NCBI RefSeq assembly: GCF_900112815.1
Contig: NZ_FOND01000012.1
Span: forward strand, 62,001-126,000
Direction: 5' to 3'
DNA: 64,000 bases
Origin: Blastococcus tunisiensis
GTDB taxonomy: Bacteria; Actinomycetota; Actinomycetes; Mycobacteriales; Geodermatophilaceae
In this document: positions 1 to 8,511 of the stretch, piece by piece
Layout: the number at the start of each line of letters is the position of its first letter
Position numbering within the stretch: the first letter of the stretch is position 1
Position numbers and translations under genes: made by a program
The notes under the pieces: model-generated
Told to the model about the DNA's origin: nothing
Seen by the model: only the letters and a program-made list of their open reading frames with translations
The model's database searches: none

Positions 1-943
1 CGGGCTTCTCCACCTTGAGGACGGCGATGTCGCTGGCCGGGTCGCGCCCGACGATGCGGGCCGCCGAGCCGCTGCCGTCGACGAAGACGGCGCGGATCTC
101 CGCGCCCTCCACCCCGTCGGCACCGGAGACGACGTGGTTGTTCGTGACGATGTAGCCGTTCTCGGCGTCCACGACCACGCCGGAGCCGGTTGCCCCGGCC
201 TGCCCGACCCGCACCTCGATGGAGACGACCGACGGCATGACGCTCTCCGCGATCTGCGACACCGAGCCCGGTTCCCGGGTGATGCCGGGGTCCACCTGGG
301 AGAGCTGGGTGCCGGGCGCGAGCAGCGGCGTCTCGTCGTTGGTCTTGGTCAGGTACCAGCCGGCGCCGCCGCCGATCGCGCCGACGAGCAGCACGGCGAG
401 CAGGGCGAGCACCGACAGCCGCACCGACAGGTCGCGCACCCGCAGCTTCGTGCGGTCCTGCGGTTCGACGACCACCGGCCCGGGCCGGCTGGCCTCGTCG
501 TAGACGGCGGGCGCGCCGAGGCCGGCCGGCGCGTACGGGTCCCGCCACGGGTCGCTGCGGGCGTCGGACTTCCACCAGGGACCGGCGGCGGTGCGGCGGC
601 GGCCGGGTCGGCCGCCGGGTGGTTCCTGCAGGCCCCGCTCCCCCGTGCCCTTGGGGCCGAACGCGCGCAGCAGCGCCTCCGCCGGCGGCGGTGGCACCGG
701 ACGGGGCGGCGGGGTGGGCCGCCCGTCGGCGAAGCCGCCCACGGCGGCCGCCGGGCGGCCGAACGCCGCCTCCTGCTCCGGCGGCGGGCGGTCCGCCGGC
801 GACGGTCGGGGCGCCAGCCGGTCGGGGACGTCGGCGAAGGCGCCGGTCACCCCGGGCGGCCGGACGAAGGCCTCCTCGCGCGGCGCGGTGCCGCCGGAGC
901 CCGGAGCCGGCCCGTCGGACGGTCGCTGGTCGGAGGTGCTCAG
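1..943 (-). CDS. htrA: HtrA/DegP-like S1C serine protease, N-terminal part (runs off window)
   Basis: Membrane-anchored trypsin-like protease expected to act on damaged proteins at the outer face of the membrane. About 314 residues are visible. They comprise a Pro/Gly-rich cytoplasmic tail, one transmembrane helix near residues 175-195 (SVLALLAVLLVGAIGG), and the start of the protease domain with the catalytic His in TNNHVV (about 268) and Asp in SDIAVLKV (about 304). The Ser and any PDZ domain lie beyond the left edge. It follows rseA in the sigE operon. No ATG, GTG or TTG lies near the junction. The frame is open to a CTG at 943 that overlaps the rseA stop as CTGA. A GTG at 850 is the first conventional start. 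The family call is firm and the start is uncertain. Confidence 0.85.
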   Translation of the reverse strand, partial: MSTSDQRPSDGPAPGSGGTAPREEAFVRPPGVTGAFADVPDRLAPRPSPADRPPPEQEAAFGRPAAAVGGFADGRPTPPPRPVPPPPAEALLRAFGPKGTGERGLQEPPGGRPGRRRTAAGPWWKSDARSDPWRDPYAPAGLGAPAVYDEASRPGPVVVEPQDRTKLRVRDLSVRLSVLALLAVLLVGAIGGGAGWYLTKTNDETPLLAPGTQLSQVDPGITREPGSVSQIAESVMPSVVSIEVRVGQAGATGSGVVVDAENGYIVTNNHVVSGADGVEGAEIRAVFVDGSGSAARIVGRDPASDIAVLKVEKP

Positions 944-1527
944 GGGGTCCCGCCCGGAGCTGTCGTCGCCGCACCGGCCCCGACGGTCACGGTGCGCACG
1001 ACCGGCGGGACGACCTCGGTGTGCTGCTCGGGTGCCGAGGGACCGGCCACCGGCCCCCGGGGCCCCGGGTCGGTGGCCCCGCCGGCCGGCAGGTTCAGCG
1101 CCAGGACCGTGACGCCGGCACCGAGGCCGAGCATCGTCCCGGCGAGCCCCCGCCGGAGCCAGCGGGCGTGGCCGGGCCGGGCGGGCCGCTGCTGCGGCTG
1201 CAGGTCCACCGACCAGTCGCCGGAGGCGCCGCTGACGGTGAGCCCTCCGGGCCCGGCGGCCACGGTCCCGAGCCCGCCGCCGCCGGGACCGCAGACGTCG
1301 GTGGTGAACGGGATGGCGCACAGCCGCGACATCAGGTCGCCCGGCACTGCCACGTCCCGTGAACCGTGCAGGGCCTCCTTCGCCTCGCGCTGCGCCTCGA
1401 CGGCCAGGCGGCACTGGAGGCAGCCGGAGAGGTGCCGGGCGGCGCGGCCGGCCGGGCCGGCGGGCAGCTCCCCGTCGACCAGCGCGGCGATGGCCTCCTG
1501 CGCCAGGTGGCTCTCCGGGATGCTCAT
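940..1527 (-). CDS. rseA: Zinc anti-sigma factor, RseA-like, cognate to SigE
   Basis: A 195-residue anti-sigma factor expected to hold SigE inactive until envelope stress. The N-terminal zinc anti-sigma domain has the HxxxCxxC motif (H32, C36, C39, in [10 protein letters not shown]). A single transmembrane segment lies near residues 127-147 ([17 protein letters not shown]), followed by a Pro/Gly-rich extracytoplasmic tail. The start ATG overlaps the sigE stop (ATGA), which suggests translational coupling and a 1:1 supply of sigma and anti-sigma. The order sigE-rseA-htrA matches Rv1221-Rv1223 of M. tuberculosis. RseA there is soluble as I recall it, so the apparent membrane anchor here may be a lineage difference. 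Confidence 0.88.
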   Translation of the reverse strand: MSIPESHLAQEAIAALVDGELPAGPAGRAARHLSGCLQCRLAVEAQREAKEALHGSRDVAVPGDLMSRLCAIPFTTDVCGPGGGGLGTVAAGPGGLTVSGASGDWSVDLQPQQRPARPGHARWLRRGLAGTMLGLGAGVTVLALNLPAGGATDPGPRGPVAGPSAPEQHTEVVPPVVRTVTVGAGAATTAPGGTP

Positions 1528-2102
1528 GCGGGGGCGCCTCCGGTCCCGACGGAGCTGCGGCCAGGGGCGAGGTGGGCCAGCGCCTGCCGCAGCTGGACGC
1601 GGCCGCGGTGGATGCGGCTGCGGACCGTGCCGAGCTTGATGCCCAGCGTGGCCGCGATCTCCTCGTAGGTCAGGCCCTCGATGTCGCAGAGGACGACGGC
1701 GACGCGGAACTCCGGCGAGAGCGCATCCAGCGCCGCCTGCACCTGCGGATCCAGGTGGGTGTCGGCGTAGACCTGCTCGGGGCTCGGCGCGGTGCCGGGC
1801 AGGCGCTCGGTGTCCTCGGGCAGCGCGTCGAACCGGATCCGCTGCCGGCGGCGGACCATGTCCAGGAAGAGGTTGGTGGTGATGCGGTGCAGCCAGCCCT
1901 CGAAGGTGCCCGGCGAGAAGTCCGCCAGCGAGCGGAACACCCGGACGAACGTCTCCTGGGTCAGGTCCTCGGCGTCCTGGGGATTGCCCGAGAGCCGGTA
2001 GGCCAGCCGGTACACGCGCGCGGAGTGGTCGCGCACGACCTGCTCCCAGGTGGGCGCGACCCACGCCGCCTCGGGCGCGGGGGGAACGGCGGGCTCGGAC
2101 AC
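1524..2102 (-). CDS. sigE: ECF-type RNA polymerase sigma factor SigE
   Basis: Extracytoplasmic-function sigma factor of 192 residues from the GTG at 2102. Region 2 carries [15 protein letters not shown] (about 43-57). Region 4 carries a helix-turn-helix, [20 protein letters not shown]. It directs RNA polymerase to envelope-stress promoters and heads the operon with rseA and htrA. An O-methyltransferase gene is divergent, as Rv1220c is to Rv1221. Two in-frame GTG codons upstream (2183 and 2279) stay open. The GTG at 2102 sits 6 nt below GATCCT. The GTG at 2183 sits just below a GGGAAC/GTT element, so long and short forms may both exist. The shorter start is chosen because it begins just before the conserved domain. 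Confidence 0.9.
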   Translation of the reverse strand: MSEPAVPPAPEAAWVAPTWEQVVRDHSARVYRLAYRLSGNPQDAEDLTQETFVRVFRSLADFSPGTFEGWLHRITTNLFLDMVRRRQRIRFDALPEDTERLPGTAPSPEQVYADTHLDPQVQAALDALSPEFRVAVVLCDIEGLTYEEIAATLGIKLGTVRSRIHRGRVQLRQALAHLAPGRSSVGTGGAPA

Positions 2103-2192
2103 GCTCTGAGGATCGCAGACCGCAGGGCCCGACACCTCCCCGGTGTGGGTGGGATCCGTGGTCGCGGCTCGCTTCAGGCGCACGACATGATC

Positions 2193-2220
2193 AACGGACG
2201 GCACGGGCGCCGGTGTTCCC
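2193..2220 (-). promoter_or_regulatory. Candidate SigE autoregulatory promoter (GGGAAC-N19-GTT)
   Basis: Read leftwards, GGGAAC (2220-2215) is followed by a 19-nt spacer and GTT (2195-2193). This resembles the GGAAC/GTT pattern of SigE/ECF promoters in actinobacteria. The predicted transcript would begin near the in-frame GTG at 2183. Autoregulation of sigE is known in relatives; its presence here is inferred. Confidence 0.5.
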
Positions 2221-2332
2221 GCGCACAGCGGCTCGCAGGAAACCCACAGGTACGGGGCCGGCGACCGGTCGGGCGACACCCCGGGCCGGGCGGCCCGGCC
2301 CCGCCCGCTGCCCGGACCACTACCCTCGGCGG

Positions 2333-2992
2333 GTGATGAGCGCCGACCAACCGCCGCCGGGAGGCGGTCCCGAGGGCGCCGCCTACGCCGACCGGTTCGC
2401 GGTCGAGACCCCCGAGATGGTGGCGGCCCGCGCCCGCGCGGCCCAGCTGGCCGGTTCCCGGCCGGTCGGGCCGGCGGTCGGCGCCACCCTGGCCGTCCTG
2501 GCCGCCGCCGTCGAGGCGCGCTCGGTCGTGTCGATCGGCAGCGGCGGCGGGCTGGCCGGGCTGTGGCTGCTGCGCGGGATGCGCGCGGACGGCGTGCTCA
2601 CCGCGCTGGACGGCGATCCCGAGCAGCTGCGCGCGGCCCGCTCGGCGTTCGCCGACGCCGGGGTGACCTCCAGCCGGGCGCGGCTGATCTTCGGCACCCC
2701 GGCGGAGGTGCTCCCCCGGCTCTCCCCCGGCGGGTACGACATGGTGGTCTGCGACGGCCCGCCGCGGGACTACGCCGATCACCTGCCCGCCCTGCTCGAC
2801 CTGGTCCGCGCCGGCGGCACGCTGGCCTGCCACGGGCTGCTGGCCGGTGGCCGGGTGGCCGATCGCACCGCCCGCGATCCGCAGACCGTGGCCGCCCGGG
2901 AGATCGCCCGGGCCATCCGCGAGGACGAGACGCTGCTGCCGGCCGTGCTGCCCATCGGCGACGGCCTGCTGGTCGCCACCAAGCGCGCCTGA
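2333..2992 (+). CDS. O-methyltransferase, class I SAM-dependent (Rv1220c-like)
   Basis: About 219 residues with a Rossmann-type SAM site, [16 protein letters not shown] (about 63-78), and the acidic loop [12 protein letters not shown] used by the COMT-like O-methyltransferase 3 family. The substrate is unknown. It is divergent from sigE, as in mycobacteria. A TACCCT -10 box (2321-2326) lies 6 nt before the GTG at 2333, so the mRNA is probably leaderless and GTG is preferred over the ATG at 2336. The C-terminus, [11 protein letters not shown], is typical of the family. Confidence 0.85.
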   Translation: MMSADQPPPGGGPEGAAYADRFAVETPEMVAARARAAQLAGSRPVGPAVGATLAVLAAAVEARSVVSIGSGGGLAGLWLLRGMRADGVLTALDGDPEQLRAARSAFADAGVTSSRARLIFGTPAEVLPRLSPGGYDMVVCDGPPRDYADHLPALLDLVRAGGTLACHGLLAGGRVADRTARDPQTVAAREIARAIREDETLLPAVLPIGDGLLVATKRA

Positions 2993-3044
2993 GACCCGCG
3001 ACGGAGCCGATCAGCGGGTGACGTCGGCGGCGGCAGTGCCCGGC

Positions 3045-3575
3045 TCAGCGGAACGGCCACTCCGCCACCGGCTCCCACGGGCCGCCGAGGTAGCGCCACA
3101 GCGCCAGCCCTCGGGCGCGGACGTCGTACGGCACGAAGCCGGCGAGCAGCCGCTCGTGCAGCGCCCGGGCCACGGCCGGGTCCACCTTGTTCTGCACCGT
3201 CACGTGCGGTGCGTGGCGCTGCCGGTCCTGCGGCGTGAGCCACGGCCGCCACGCCCCGGCCAGCCCGGTGCGCACCGCGGCCAGCTCGGACGAGTCGAGC
3301 GTGAAGGCGATCCCCCGGCCGAGGAAGCGGACCCCGGTCACGCCGACGTCGAAGGCCGGCCGGTCGGCAGCCGACGCGAGATCGGCACGGACGGCGTCGA
3401 GGTGCTCCCCGGGAAGCGCGTGGAAGAGGGTGACGTGGGCGGCCAGCCGGAACACCCCGTCCTCCCCGGGAAGCGGCCTCGCCGGGAAGTGCTCGGCGCG
3501 CAGCCGGTCGAACCGCGCCTGCGCCTCCTCGTCGAGCAGCAACGTCACGACCAGCGGCCGCACCCCCGCGCTCAT
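3045..3575 (-). CDS. 2'-5' RNA ligase / 2H phosphoesterase family protein
   Basis: A 176-residue member of the 2H phosphoesterase superfamily. The two signature HxT motifs are visible: HVTLFH at 47-52 and HVTVQN at 124-129. They are spaced as expected for the two active-site strands. Family members open or form 2'-5' phosphodiester or cyclic phosphate linkages in RNA or nucleotides; the substrate here cannot be read from sequence. The start ATG has an AAGGGGG ribosome site upstream. It lies 58 nt downstream of glgC on the same strand and may be read through from it. Confidence 0.82.
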   Translation of the reverse strand: MSAGVRPLVVTLLLDEEAQARFDRLRAEHFPARPLPGEDGVFRLAAHVTLFHALPGEHLDAVRADLASAADRPAFDVGVTGVRFLGRGIAFTLDSSELAAVRTGLAGAWRPWLTPQDRQRHAPHVTVQNKVDPAVARALHERLLAGFVPYDVRARGLALWRYLGGPWEPVAEWPFR

Positions 3576-3633
3576 GGCCCCCTTCAGGGCACCGCCCCGA
3601 GCGTGCGAGGGGCGGGGAGAAGGGGGTTCTTCA

Positions 3634-4854
3634 TCACACGACCGCGCGGGCGCCCTTGCCGAGGACGGTCACGCCGCCCTCGCTCACGTGGTACCGCTCG
3701 CGATCGGTCACCGTGTCCACGCCGATCCGCGCCCACGGCGGCACGACGACGTTCTTGTCCAGGATCGTCCGGCGCACGTAGGCGCCCTCCCCGATGTGCA
3801 CACCGTCCATGAGCACGCTGTCCTCGACCCGAGCGCCGCGCTCGACCCGCACCCCCGGGGAGACCACCGAGTTGTGCACCGACCCGCCGCCGATGATCGC
3901 GCCGGCGCTGACCATCGACTCCTCGGCACGGCCGCCGAGGACGAACTTGGCCGGCGGCAGCTGCGGCGGGAGGGTGTAGATGGGCCAGCGGTCGTTGTAG
4001 AGGTTGAAGACCGGCGACACCGAGACGAGGTCCATGTGCGCGTCGTAGTAGGCGTCGATGGTGCCGACGTCGCGCCAGTAGCCGTGGTCCCGTTCGGTGG
4101 CGCCCGGGACGATGTTGGTGGAGAAGTCGTAGACCCAGGCCTCGCCGGCGTCGGCGAGCATCGGCATGATCGAGCCGCCCATGTCGTGGACGGAGTCCTC
4201 GTCCTCCGCGTCGGCCCGCAGCGCCTCGAGCAGCGCATCGGTGGTGAAGACGTAGTTGCCCATGGAGGCGAAGCTCTCCTCGGGCGAGTCCGGCAGGCCG
4301 GGCGGGTCGGCCGGCTTCTCCAGGAACCCCCGCACCTTTCCGTCGGCGTCGGCGTCGATCACGCCGAACTCCGTCGCCTCCCGCCGCGACACCCGCAGCC
4401 CGGCGATGGTGACGCCCGCACCGGTCTGCAGGTGCTGGTCGACCATCTGGCCCGGGTCCATCCGGTACACGTGGTCGGCGCCGAAGACGACGACGATCTC
4501 CGGCCGCTCGTCGTAGATCAGGTTCAGGCTCTGGAAGATCGCGTCGGCGCTGCCGGTGTACCAGCGCGGCCCGAGCCGCTGCTGCGCCGGGACCGGGGTG
4601 ATGTAGTTGCCGAGCAGCTGCGACATCCGCCAGGTCTGGGTGATGTGCCGGTCCAGGCTGTGGCTCTTGTACTGCGTGAGGACGGCGATCTGCCGGATCT
4701 CGGCGTTCACCAGGTTCGACAGCACGAAGTCGATCAGCCGGTAGTTCCCCCCGAAGGGCACCGCGGGTTTCGCCCGGTCCGCGGTCAGGGGCGAGAGCCG
4801 CTTGCCCTCGCCGCCGGCGAGCACGATGCCGAGAACCCGAGGACCGCCGCGCAT
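3634..4854 (-). CDS. glgC: Glucose-1-phosphate adenylyltransferase
   Basis: Makes ADP-glucose from glucose-1-phosphate and ATP for glycogen and related alpha-glucans. The length is 406 residues, normal for bacterial GlgC. It has the nucleotidyltransferase signature [13 protein letters not shown] (about 12-24), [15 protein letters not shown], the catalytic region [10 protein letters not shown], and a C-terminal left-handed beta-helix ([20 protein letters not shown]). It is divergent from the ADP-glucose-using glycosyltransferase, as Rv1213 is from Rv1212c. A TACGTT -10 box ends 6 nt before the ATG, so translation is probably leaderless. Transcription of both glg genes would start within a 155-nt shared region. 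Confidence 0.96.
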   Translation of the reverse strand: MRGGPRVLGIVLAGGEGKRLSPLTADRAKPAVPFGGNYRLIDFVLSNLVNAEIRQIAVLTQYKSHSLDRHITQTWRMSQLLGNYITPVPAQQRLGPRWYTGSADAIFQSLNLIYDERPEIVVVFGADHVYRMDPGQMVDQHLQTGAGVTIAGLRVSRREATEFGVIDADADGKVRGFLEKPADPPGLPDSPEESFASMGNYVFTTDALLEALRADAEDEDSVHDMGGSIMPMLADAGEAWVYDFSTNIVPGATERDHGYWRDVGTIDAYYDAHMDLVSVSPVFNLYNDRWPIYTLPPQLPPAKFVLGGRAEESMVSAGAIIGGGSVHNSVVSPGVRVERGARVEDSVLMDGVHIGEGAYVRRTILDKNVVVPPWARIGVDTVTDRERYHVSEGGVTVLGKGARAVV

Positions 4855-4860
4855 GGTCGC

Positions 4861-5003
4861 AACGTAGCCGCTGAGCTGTGCTTCCGCGCCCTGCCGGTGC
4901 CTGATCCGCCCCCTCGGGTGTAGAGGGACCTCCTGCCCCCACCGCCGGCACGGTCGCGTCGGGGCCCGGCAAGGAGGCCGGGGGCCGGCGGAATCCCTAG
5001 GCT
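4861..5003. promoter_or_regulatory. Back-to-back leaderless promoters of glgC and glgA
   Basis: On the minus strand TACGTT (4866-4861) is 6 nt before the glgC ATG. On the plus strand TAGGCT (4998-5003) is 6 nt before the glgA ATG. Both fit the TANNNT -10 pattern, and both transcripts would begin at or next to the start codon. No convincing -35 boxes are seen. Confidence 0.6.
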
Positions 5004-5009
5004 CCCCCC

Positions 5010-6200
5010 ATGCGCATCGGCATCGTGACCCGCGAGTGGCCGCCGGACGTCTACGGCGGGGCCGGTGTCCACATCGAGCACCTGGCCGCGGCCCTCCGGT
5101 CGCTGCCGGACGGCCCCGACCTCGACGTGCACTGCTTCGGGGAGCCGCGGGGCCCGGGCATGGCGGGACACGGAGCCACCGCGCACGCCGTCCCGGCGGG
5201 CCTGCGGGAGGCCAACGGCGCGCTGCAGGCGGTGGGGGTCGACGTGGAGATCGCCGCGGCCCTGGGCGGCGTGGACCTCGTGCACAGCCACACCTGGTAC
5301 GCCAACGGGGCGGGGATGCTCGCCGCGCTCGTGCACGGGGTGCCGCACGTGGTCACCGCCCACTCCCTCGAGCCGCGCCGCCCGTGGAAGGCCGACCAGC
5401 TGGGTGGGGGCTACCGGCTCTCCTCGTGGGTCGAGCGCACCGCCTACCTGGCGGCCGACGCCGTGATCGCCGTCAGCCACGGCATGCGCACCGACGTGCT
5501 CGACGCCTACCCCGACCTCGACCCGGAGCGGGTGCACGTCGTCGGGAACGGGGTGGACGCCGACGCCTACCGCCCGGTGCACGCCCCGGAGGTCGTCCGC
5601 GGCCTGGGCGTCGACCCCGACCGGCCCTACGCCCTCTTCGTCGGCCGGATCACCCGGCAGAAGGGCGTCGGCCACCTGCTGGCCGCCGCCGCGCAGCTGC
5701 CCCCCGATGTCGGCCTCGTCCTGTGCGCCGGGGCCGCGGACACCCCGGCCGAGCGGCAGCAGGTGGCCGACGCCGTCGCCGGGCTGCAGGCCCGCCGCGC
5801 GGGTGTCGTGTGGATCGAGGCCATGCTGCCGCGCGAGCAGCTCGTGCCGCTGATCACCGGCGCGACCGTCTTCGTCGTCCCCTCGGTCTACGAGCCGCTG
5901 GGCATCGTGAACCTCGAAGCGGCCGCCTGCGGCACCGCGGTGGTGGCCAGTGACGTGGGCGGGATCCCGGAGGTCGTCGACGACGGCCGGACCGGGCTGC
6001 TCGTGCACTACGACCCCGACGACGTCGGGGCCTTCGAGAGCGGACTGGCCGCGCGGATGGCCGAGCTGCTCGCCGATCCCGACCGGGCCGCCGCGATGGG
6101 AGCGGCCGGCCGCGCGCGGGTGCTCGCCGAGTTCGGCTGGCCGGCCATCGCGGCGCAGAATGTGGAGGTCTACTCGCGCGTGCTCGCCGACCGGGGCTGA
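5010..6200 (+). CDS. glgA: Glycogen synthase / ADP-glucose-dependent GT4 glycosyltransferase (GlgM-like)
   Basis: A GT-B, GT4-family transferase of 396 residues. The N-terminal domain opens with [18 protein letters not shown]. The C-terminal domain has [18 protein letters not shown] and the EX7E donor-site motif in [15 protein letters not shown]. The size and opening match Rv1212c of M. tuberculosis, which joins ADP-glucose to glucose-1-phosphate to form maltose-1-phosphate for the GlgE pathway. It also resembles proteins annotated as glycogen synthase. No glgE or glgB lies in the window, so the acceptor is inferred. It is divergent from glgC, and a TAGGCT box 6 nt before ATG supports a leaderless start. 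Confidence 0.92.
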   Translation: MRIGIVTREWPPDVYGGAGVHIEHLAAALRSLPDGPDLDVHCFGEPRGPGMAGHGATAHAVPAGLREANGALQAVGVDVEIAAALGGVDLVHSHTWYANGAGMLAALVHGVPHVVTAHSLEPRRPWKADQLGGGYRLSSWVERTAYLAADAVIAVSHGMRTDVLDAYPDLDPERVHVVGNGVDADAYRPVHAPEVVRGLGVDPDRPYALFVGRITRQKGVGHLLAAAAQLPPDVGLVLCAGAADTPAERQQVADAVAGLQARRAGVVWIEAMLPREQLVPLITGATVFVVPSVYEPLGIVNLEAAACGTAVVASDVGGIPEVVDDGRTGLLVHYDPDDVGAFESGLAARMAELLADPDRAAAMGAAGRARVLAEFGWPAIAAQNVEVYSRVLADRG

Positions 6201-6213
6201 GCCCGCCCCCTGG

Positions 6214-6219
6214 TATCTT
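6214..6219 (+). promoter_or_regulatory. Probable -10 box (TATCTT) of the btu transcript
   Basis: TATCTT fits TANNNT and would start transcription near 6226, just at the 5' edge of the cobalamin aptamer. No good -35 is visible 17 nt upstream. Confidence 0.4.
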
Positions 6220-6225
6220 TCCCCC

Positions 6226-6340
6226 GCCGACCCCCGGGTCGGTGTCGCAACGGCAGCGAAGTCCGGTGCAATCCCGGCGCTGTCCCGCAACTGTGATGGC
6301 CACCAGCTGGTGGCCCGAGCCAGATCGCCTGCCCTGCGGC
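6226..6340 (+). ncRNA. Cobalamin (B12) riboswitch aptamer
   Basis: The conserved core of the cobalamin aptamer can be read in order. It has a GTCGCAACGGCAGCGAAG-like 5' part, then GTCCGGTGCAATCCCGGCGC, the invariant CTGTCCCGCAACTGTGA (about 6280-6297), and the closing GAGCCAGATCGCCTGCC (about 6317-6333). Adenosyl- or other cobalamins bind such RNAs and turn off downstream genes. The position directly before btuFCD supports the call. The exact 5' and 3' limits are approximate. Confidence 0.93.
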
Positions 6341-6347
6341 ATGTCAC

Positions 6348-6424
6348 CGACCCTCGCGGTAAGGGTCGCGCATCGCTGCCGTCGGGCAGCTCATGAGCGA
6401 CGCTCGCCGCCTCCCTGTGGAGGC
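6348..6424 (+). promoter_or_regulatory. Riboswitch expression platform: three hairpins, the last covering the Shine-Dalgarno
   Basis: Three perfect hairpins follow the aptamer. The first is CGACCCT/AGGGTCG (6348-6368, 7-nt loop). The second is GCTGCC-GTCG-GGCAGC (6375-6390). The third is GCCTCC-CTGT-GGAGGC (6409-6424). The third buries GGAGG (6419-6423), the ribosome site 8 nt before the TTG at 6432. This suggests translational control by B12. Whether the first two act as alternative partners is unknown. Confidence 0.7.
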
Positions 6425-6431
6425 TCTTCCC

Positions 6432-7397
6432 TTGCACCGTTCCCTCTCCCGGCCGCGGACGACGTCCCGGGGCCATCGGCGGACGACCCCCGCCGCTCTC
6501 CTGCTCGGCCTGAGCCTGGCGCTGACCGCCTGCGGGGGCGACGCCCCCGCCGACGAGCCGGCGGCCGACGCCCCCTCCTCCGACGCCTTCCCGGTCACCG
6601 TGACCGGCGCCGACGGCGAGCTGACCCTCGACGAGCGGCCCGAGGACATCGTGTCCATGTCGGCGACCGCCACCGAGATGCTCTTCGCGATCGGCGCCGG
6701 AGAGCAGGTGGAGGCCGTCGACGACAACTCGAACCACCCCGCGGACGCGCCGACCACCGACCTGTCGGCCTTCACCCCCAACGCCGAGGCGATCGCGGAG
6801 TACGCGCCCGACCTGGTGGTCCTGAGCGACGACCTCAACGGCATCGTCGACGCGCTCGACGCGCTCTCCATCCCCACCCTGCTCCTGCCGGCCGCCGAGA
6901 CGCTCGACGACAGCTACGAGCAGCTGGAGACCCTGGGGGAGGCCACCGGGCACGCCGAGGAGGCCGACGAGGTCGTCGCCGACATGCAGGACCGGATCGA
7001 TGCCGCGGTCGAGTCGGTCGGCGACGCCGGCGAGGGGACCCGCGTCTACCACGAGCTCGACCCCAGCTTCTTCTCGGCGACGAGCGACACCTTCATCGGC
7101 AGCATCTACAGCCGGTTCGGGCTGGAGAACATCGCCGACGAGGCGCCGGACGCGGCGGGCGGCTACCCGCAGCTGTCGGCGGAGTACATCGCCGGGCAGG
7201 AGCCGGGCCTGATCGTCCTCGCCGACACCAAGTGCTGCGACCAGTCGGCGGCGACCGTCGCGGAGCGCCCCGCCTTCGGCGGGCTGCCGGCCGTGCAGGA
7301 GGGGCGGATCCTGGAGGCCGACGACGACATCGCCTCGCGCTGGGGGCCGCGGATCGCGGACTTCGCGGAGGCCGTCGCCGACACCCTGCAGGGCTGA
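6432..7397 (+). CDS. btuF: Cobalamin ABC transporter substrate-binding lipoprotein
   Basis: Periplasmic-binding-protein fold (BtuF/FecB family) that captures a corrinoid outside the membrane and delivers it to BtuC. From the TTG start it has 321 residues. The Arg-rich N-terminus is followed by a hydrophobic stretch and the lipobox LTAC (Cys34). The mature part has EDIVSMSATATEMLFAIG and APDLVVLSDD, typical of the family. The TTG is preferred because GGAGG lies 8 nt upstream. In-frame ATG 6393 and GTG 6417 are alternatives, but both lie within the hairpin region. It is the first gene of btuFCD behind a B12 riboswitch. The substrate is inferred from that riboswitch. Confidence 0.9.
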   Translation: MHRSLSRPRTTSRGHRRTTPAALLLGLSLALTACGGDAPADEPAADAPSSDAFPVTVTGADGELTLDERPEDIVSMSATATEMLFAIGAGEQVEAVDDNSNHPADAPTTDLSAFTPNAEAIAEYAPDLVVLSDDLNGIVDALDALSIPTLLLPAAETLDDSYEQLETLGEATGHAEEADEVVADMQDRIDAAVESVGDAGEGTRVYHELDPSFFSATSDTFIGSIYSRFGLENIADEAPDAAGGYPQLSAEYIAGQEPGLIVLADTKCCDQSAATVAERPAFGGLPAVQEGRILEADDDIASRWGPRIADFAEAVADTLQG

Positions 7398-7428
7398 GGA
7401 CGGCCGGACGGCTGGGGACGACGCGACG

Positions 7429-8511
7429 ATGACGACGACGGCGCCGGGGGCGCGCACGGCCGCGGGGGCGCTGCCCACGCGGCGGCGGCCCGGGCTGGTG
7501 TTCGCGGGGGCGGGGCTCGCCCTCGTCCTCGCGATGCTGGCCGGGGTCTGGGTGGGCGCGCTGCCCCTCCCCCCGGGCGCCGTCGTCGTCACCCTGCTCG
7601 ACCGGCTGCTGGCCCCGCTGGGGATCAGCGTGCCCGGCGGTCTGGAGGGCACGCACGAGGCGGTGCTGATGGAGCTGCGCCTCCCACGGGTGCTGGTCGC
7701 CGTCCTCGTCGGCGCCGGCCTGGCCATCTCCGGCGCGGCCTACCAGGGCGTGTTCCGCAACCCGCTGGCCGACCCCTACCTGCTCGGGGCCGCCTCCGGC
7801 GCCGGCCTCGGGGCGACGCTGGTCATCGCCTACTCCCCCGTCCAGGCGGTGGGCCCGATCGGCGTGGTCCCGCTGGCGGCCTTCGCGGGTGCGCTGCTCG
7901 GCGTCGGGGCGGCCCTGCTGCTGGGCACCGCGGCCGGCGGGTGGCACAGCGCGACGCTGCTGCTGGCCGGCATCGCCGTCGCCGCCTTCCTCTCCGCCGC
8001 GCAGACCCTGGTGCAGCAGCAGAACACCGACGAACTGCGGCAGATCTACGGCTGGCTGCTCGGCCAGCTCGGCAGCTCGCAGTGGTCGGACATCGTCCTG
8101 GTGCTGCCCTACCTCGGGGTGGCCTGCGTCGTGCTGCTGGCCAGCGGCCGCGCGCTGGACGTCCTCGCGGTGGGCGACGACGAGGCCTCCTCGCTCGGTG
8201 TGCACCCCGGCCGGCTCCGCCTGGTCGTCATCCTGGCCGCCTCGCTGGCGACCGCAGCCGCCGTCGCCGTCAGCGGGCTCATCGGCTTCGTCGGGCTGGT
8301 CGTGCCGCACATCGTCCGCAAGCTGACCGGCGGCGCCAACACCCGCGTGCTGCCCCTGTCGCTGCTGGTCGGGGGCGCCTTCCTCGTGCTCGCCGACCTC
8401 GTCGCCCGCGTGGTCCTCGCCCCGGCCGAGCTGCCCATCGGGGTGGTGACCGCCTTCGTCGGCGCGCCGTTCTTCGCCGGCCTGCTGTGGATCGGGGCCC
8501 GGTCGCGATGA
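7429..8511 (+). CDS. btuC: Cobalamin ABC transporter permease, FecCD family
   Basis: Membrane permease of 360 residues with about ten hydrophobic helices. It carries the FecCD-type signatures LMELRLPRVLVAVLVGAGLA, SGAAYQGVFRNPLADPYLLG and SGLIGFVGLVVPHIVRKLTG. The last region is the coupling helix that contacts the ATPase. It forms the channel through which BtuF delivers cobalamin. The gene starts 31 nt after btuF. Its TGA overlaps the btuD ATG (ATGA), so expression is likely coupled. Confidence 0.93.
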   Translation: MTTTAPGARTAAGALPTRRRPGLVFAGAGLALVLAMLAGVWVGALPLPPGAVVVTLLDRLLAPLGISVPGGLEGTHEAVLMELRLPRVLVAVLVGAGLAISGAAYQGVFRNPLADPYLLGAASGAGLGATLVIAYSPVQAVGPIGVVPLAAFAGALLGVGAALLLGTAAGGWHSATLLLAGIAVAAFLSAAQTLVQQQNTDELRQIYGWLLGQLGSSQWSDIVLVLPYLGVACVVLLASGRALDVLAVGDDEASSLGVHPGRLRLVVILAASLATAAAVAVSGLIGFVGLVVPHIVRKLTGGANTRVLPLSLLVGGAFLVLADLVARVVLAPAELPIGVVTAFVGAPFFAGLLWIGARSR

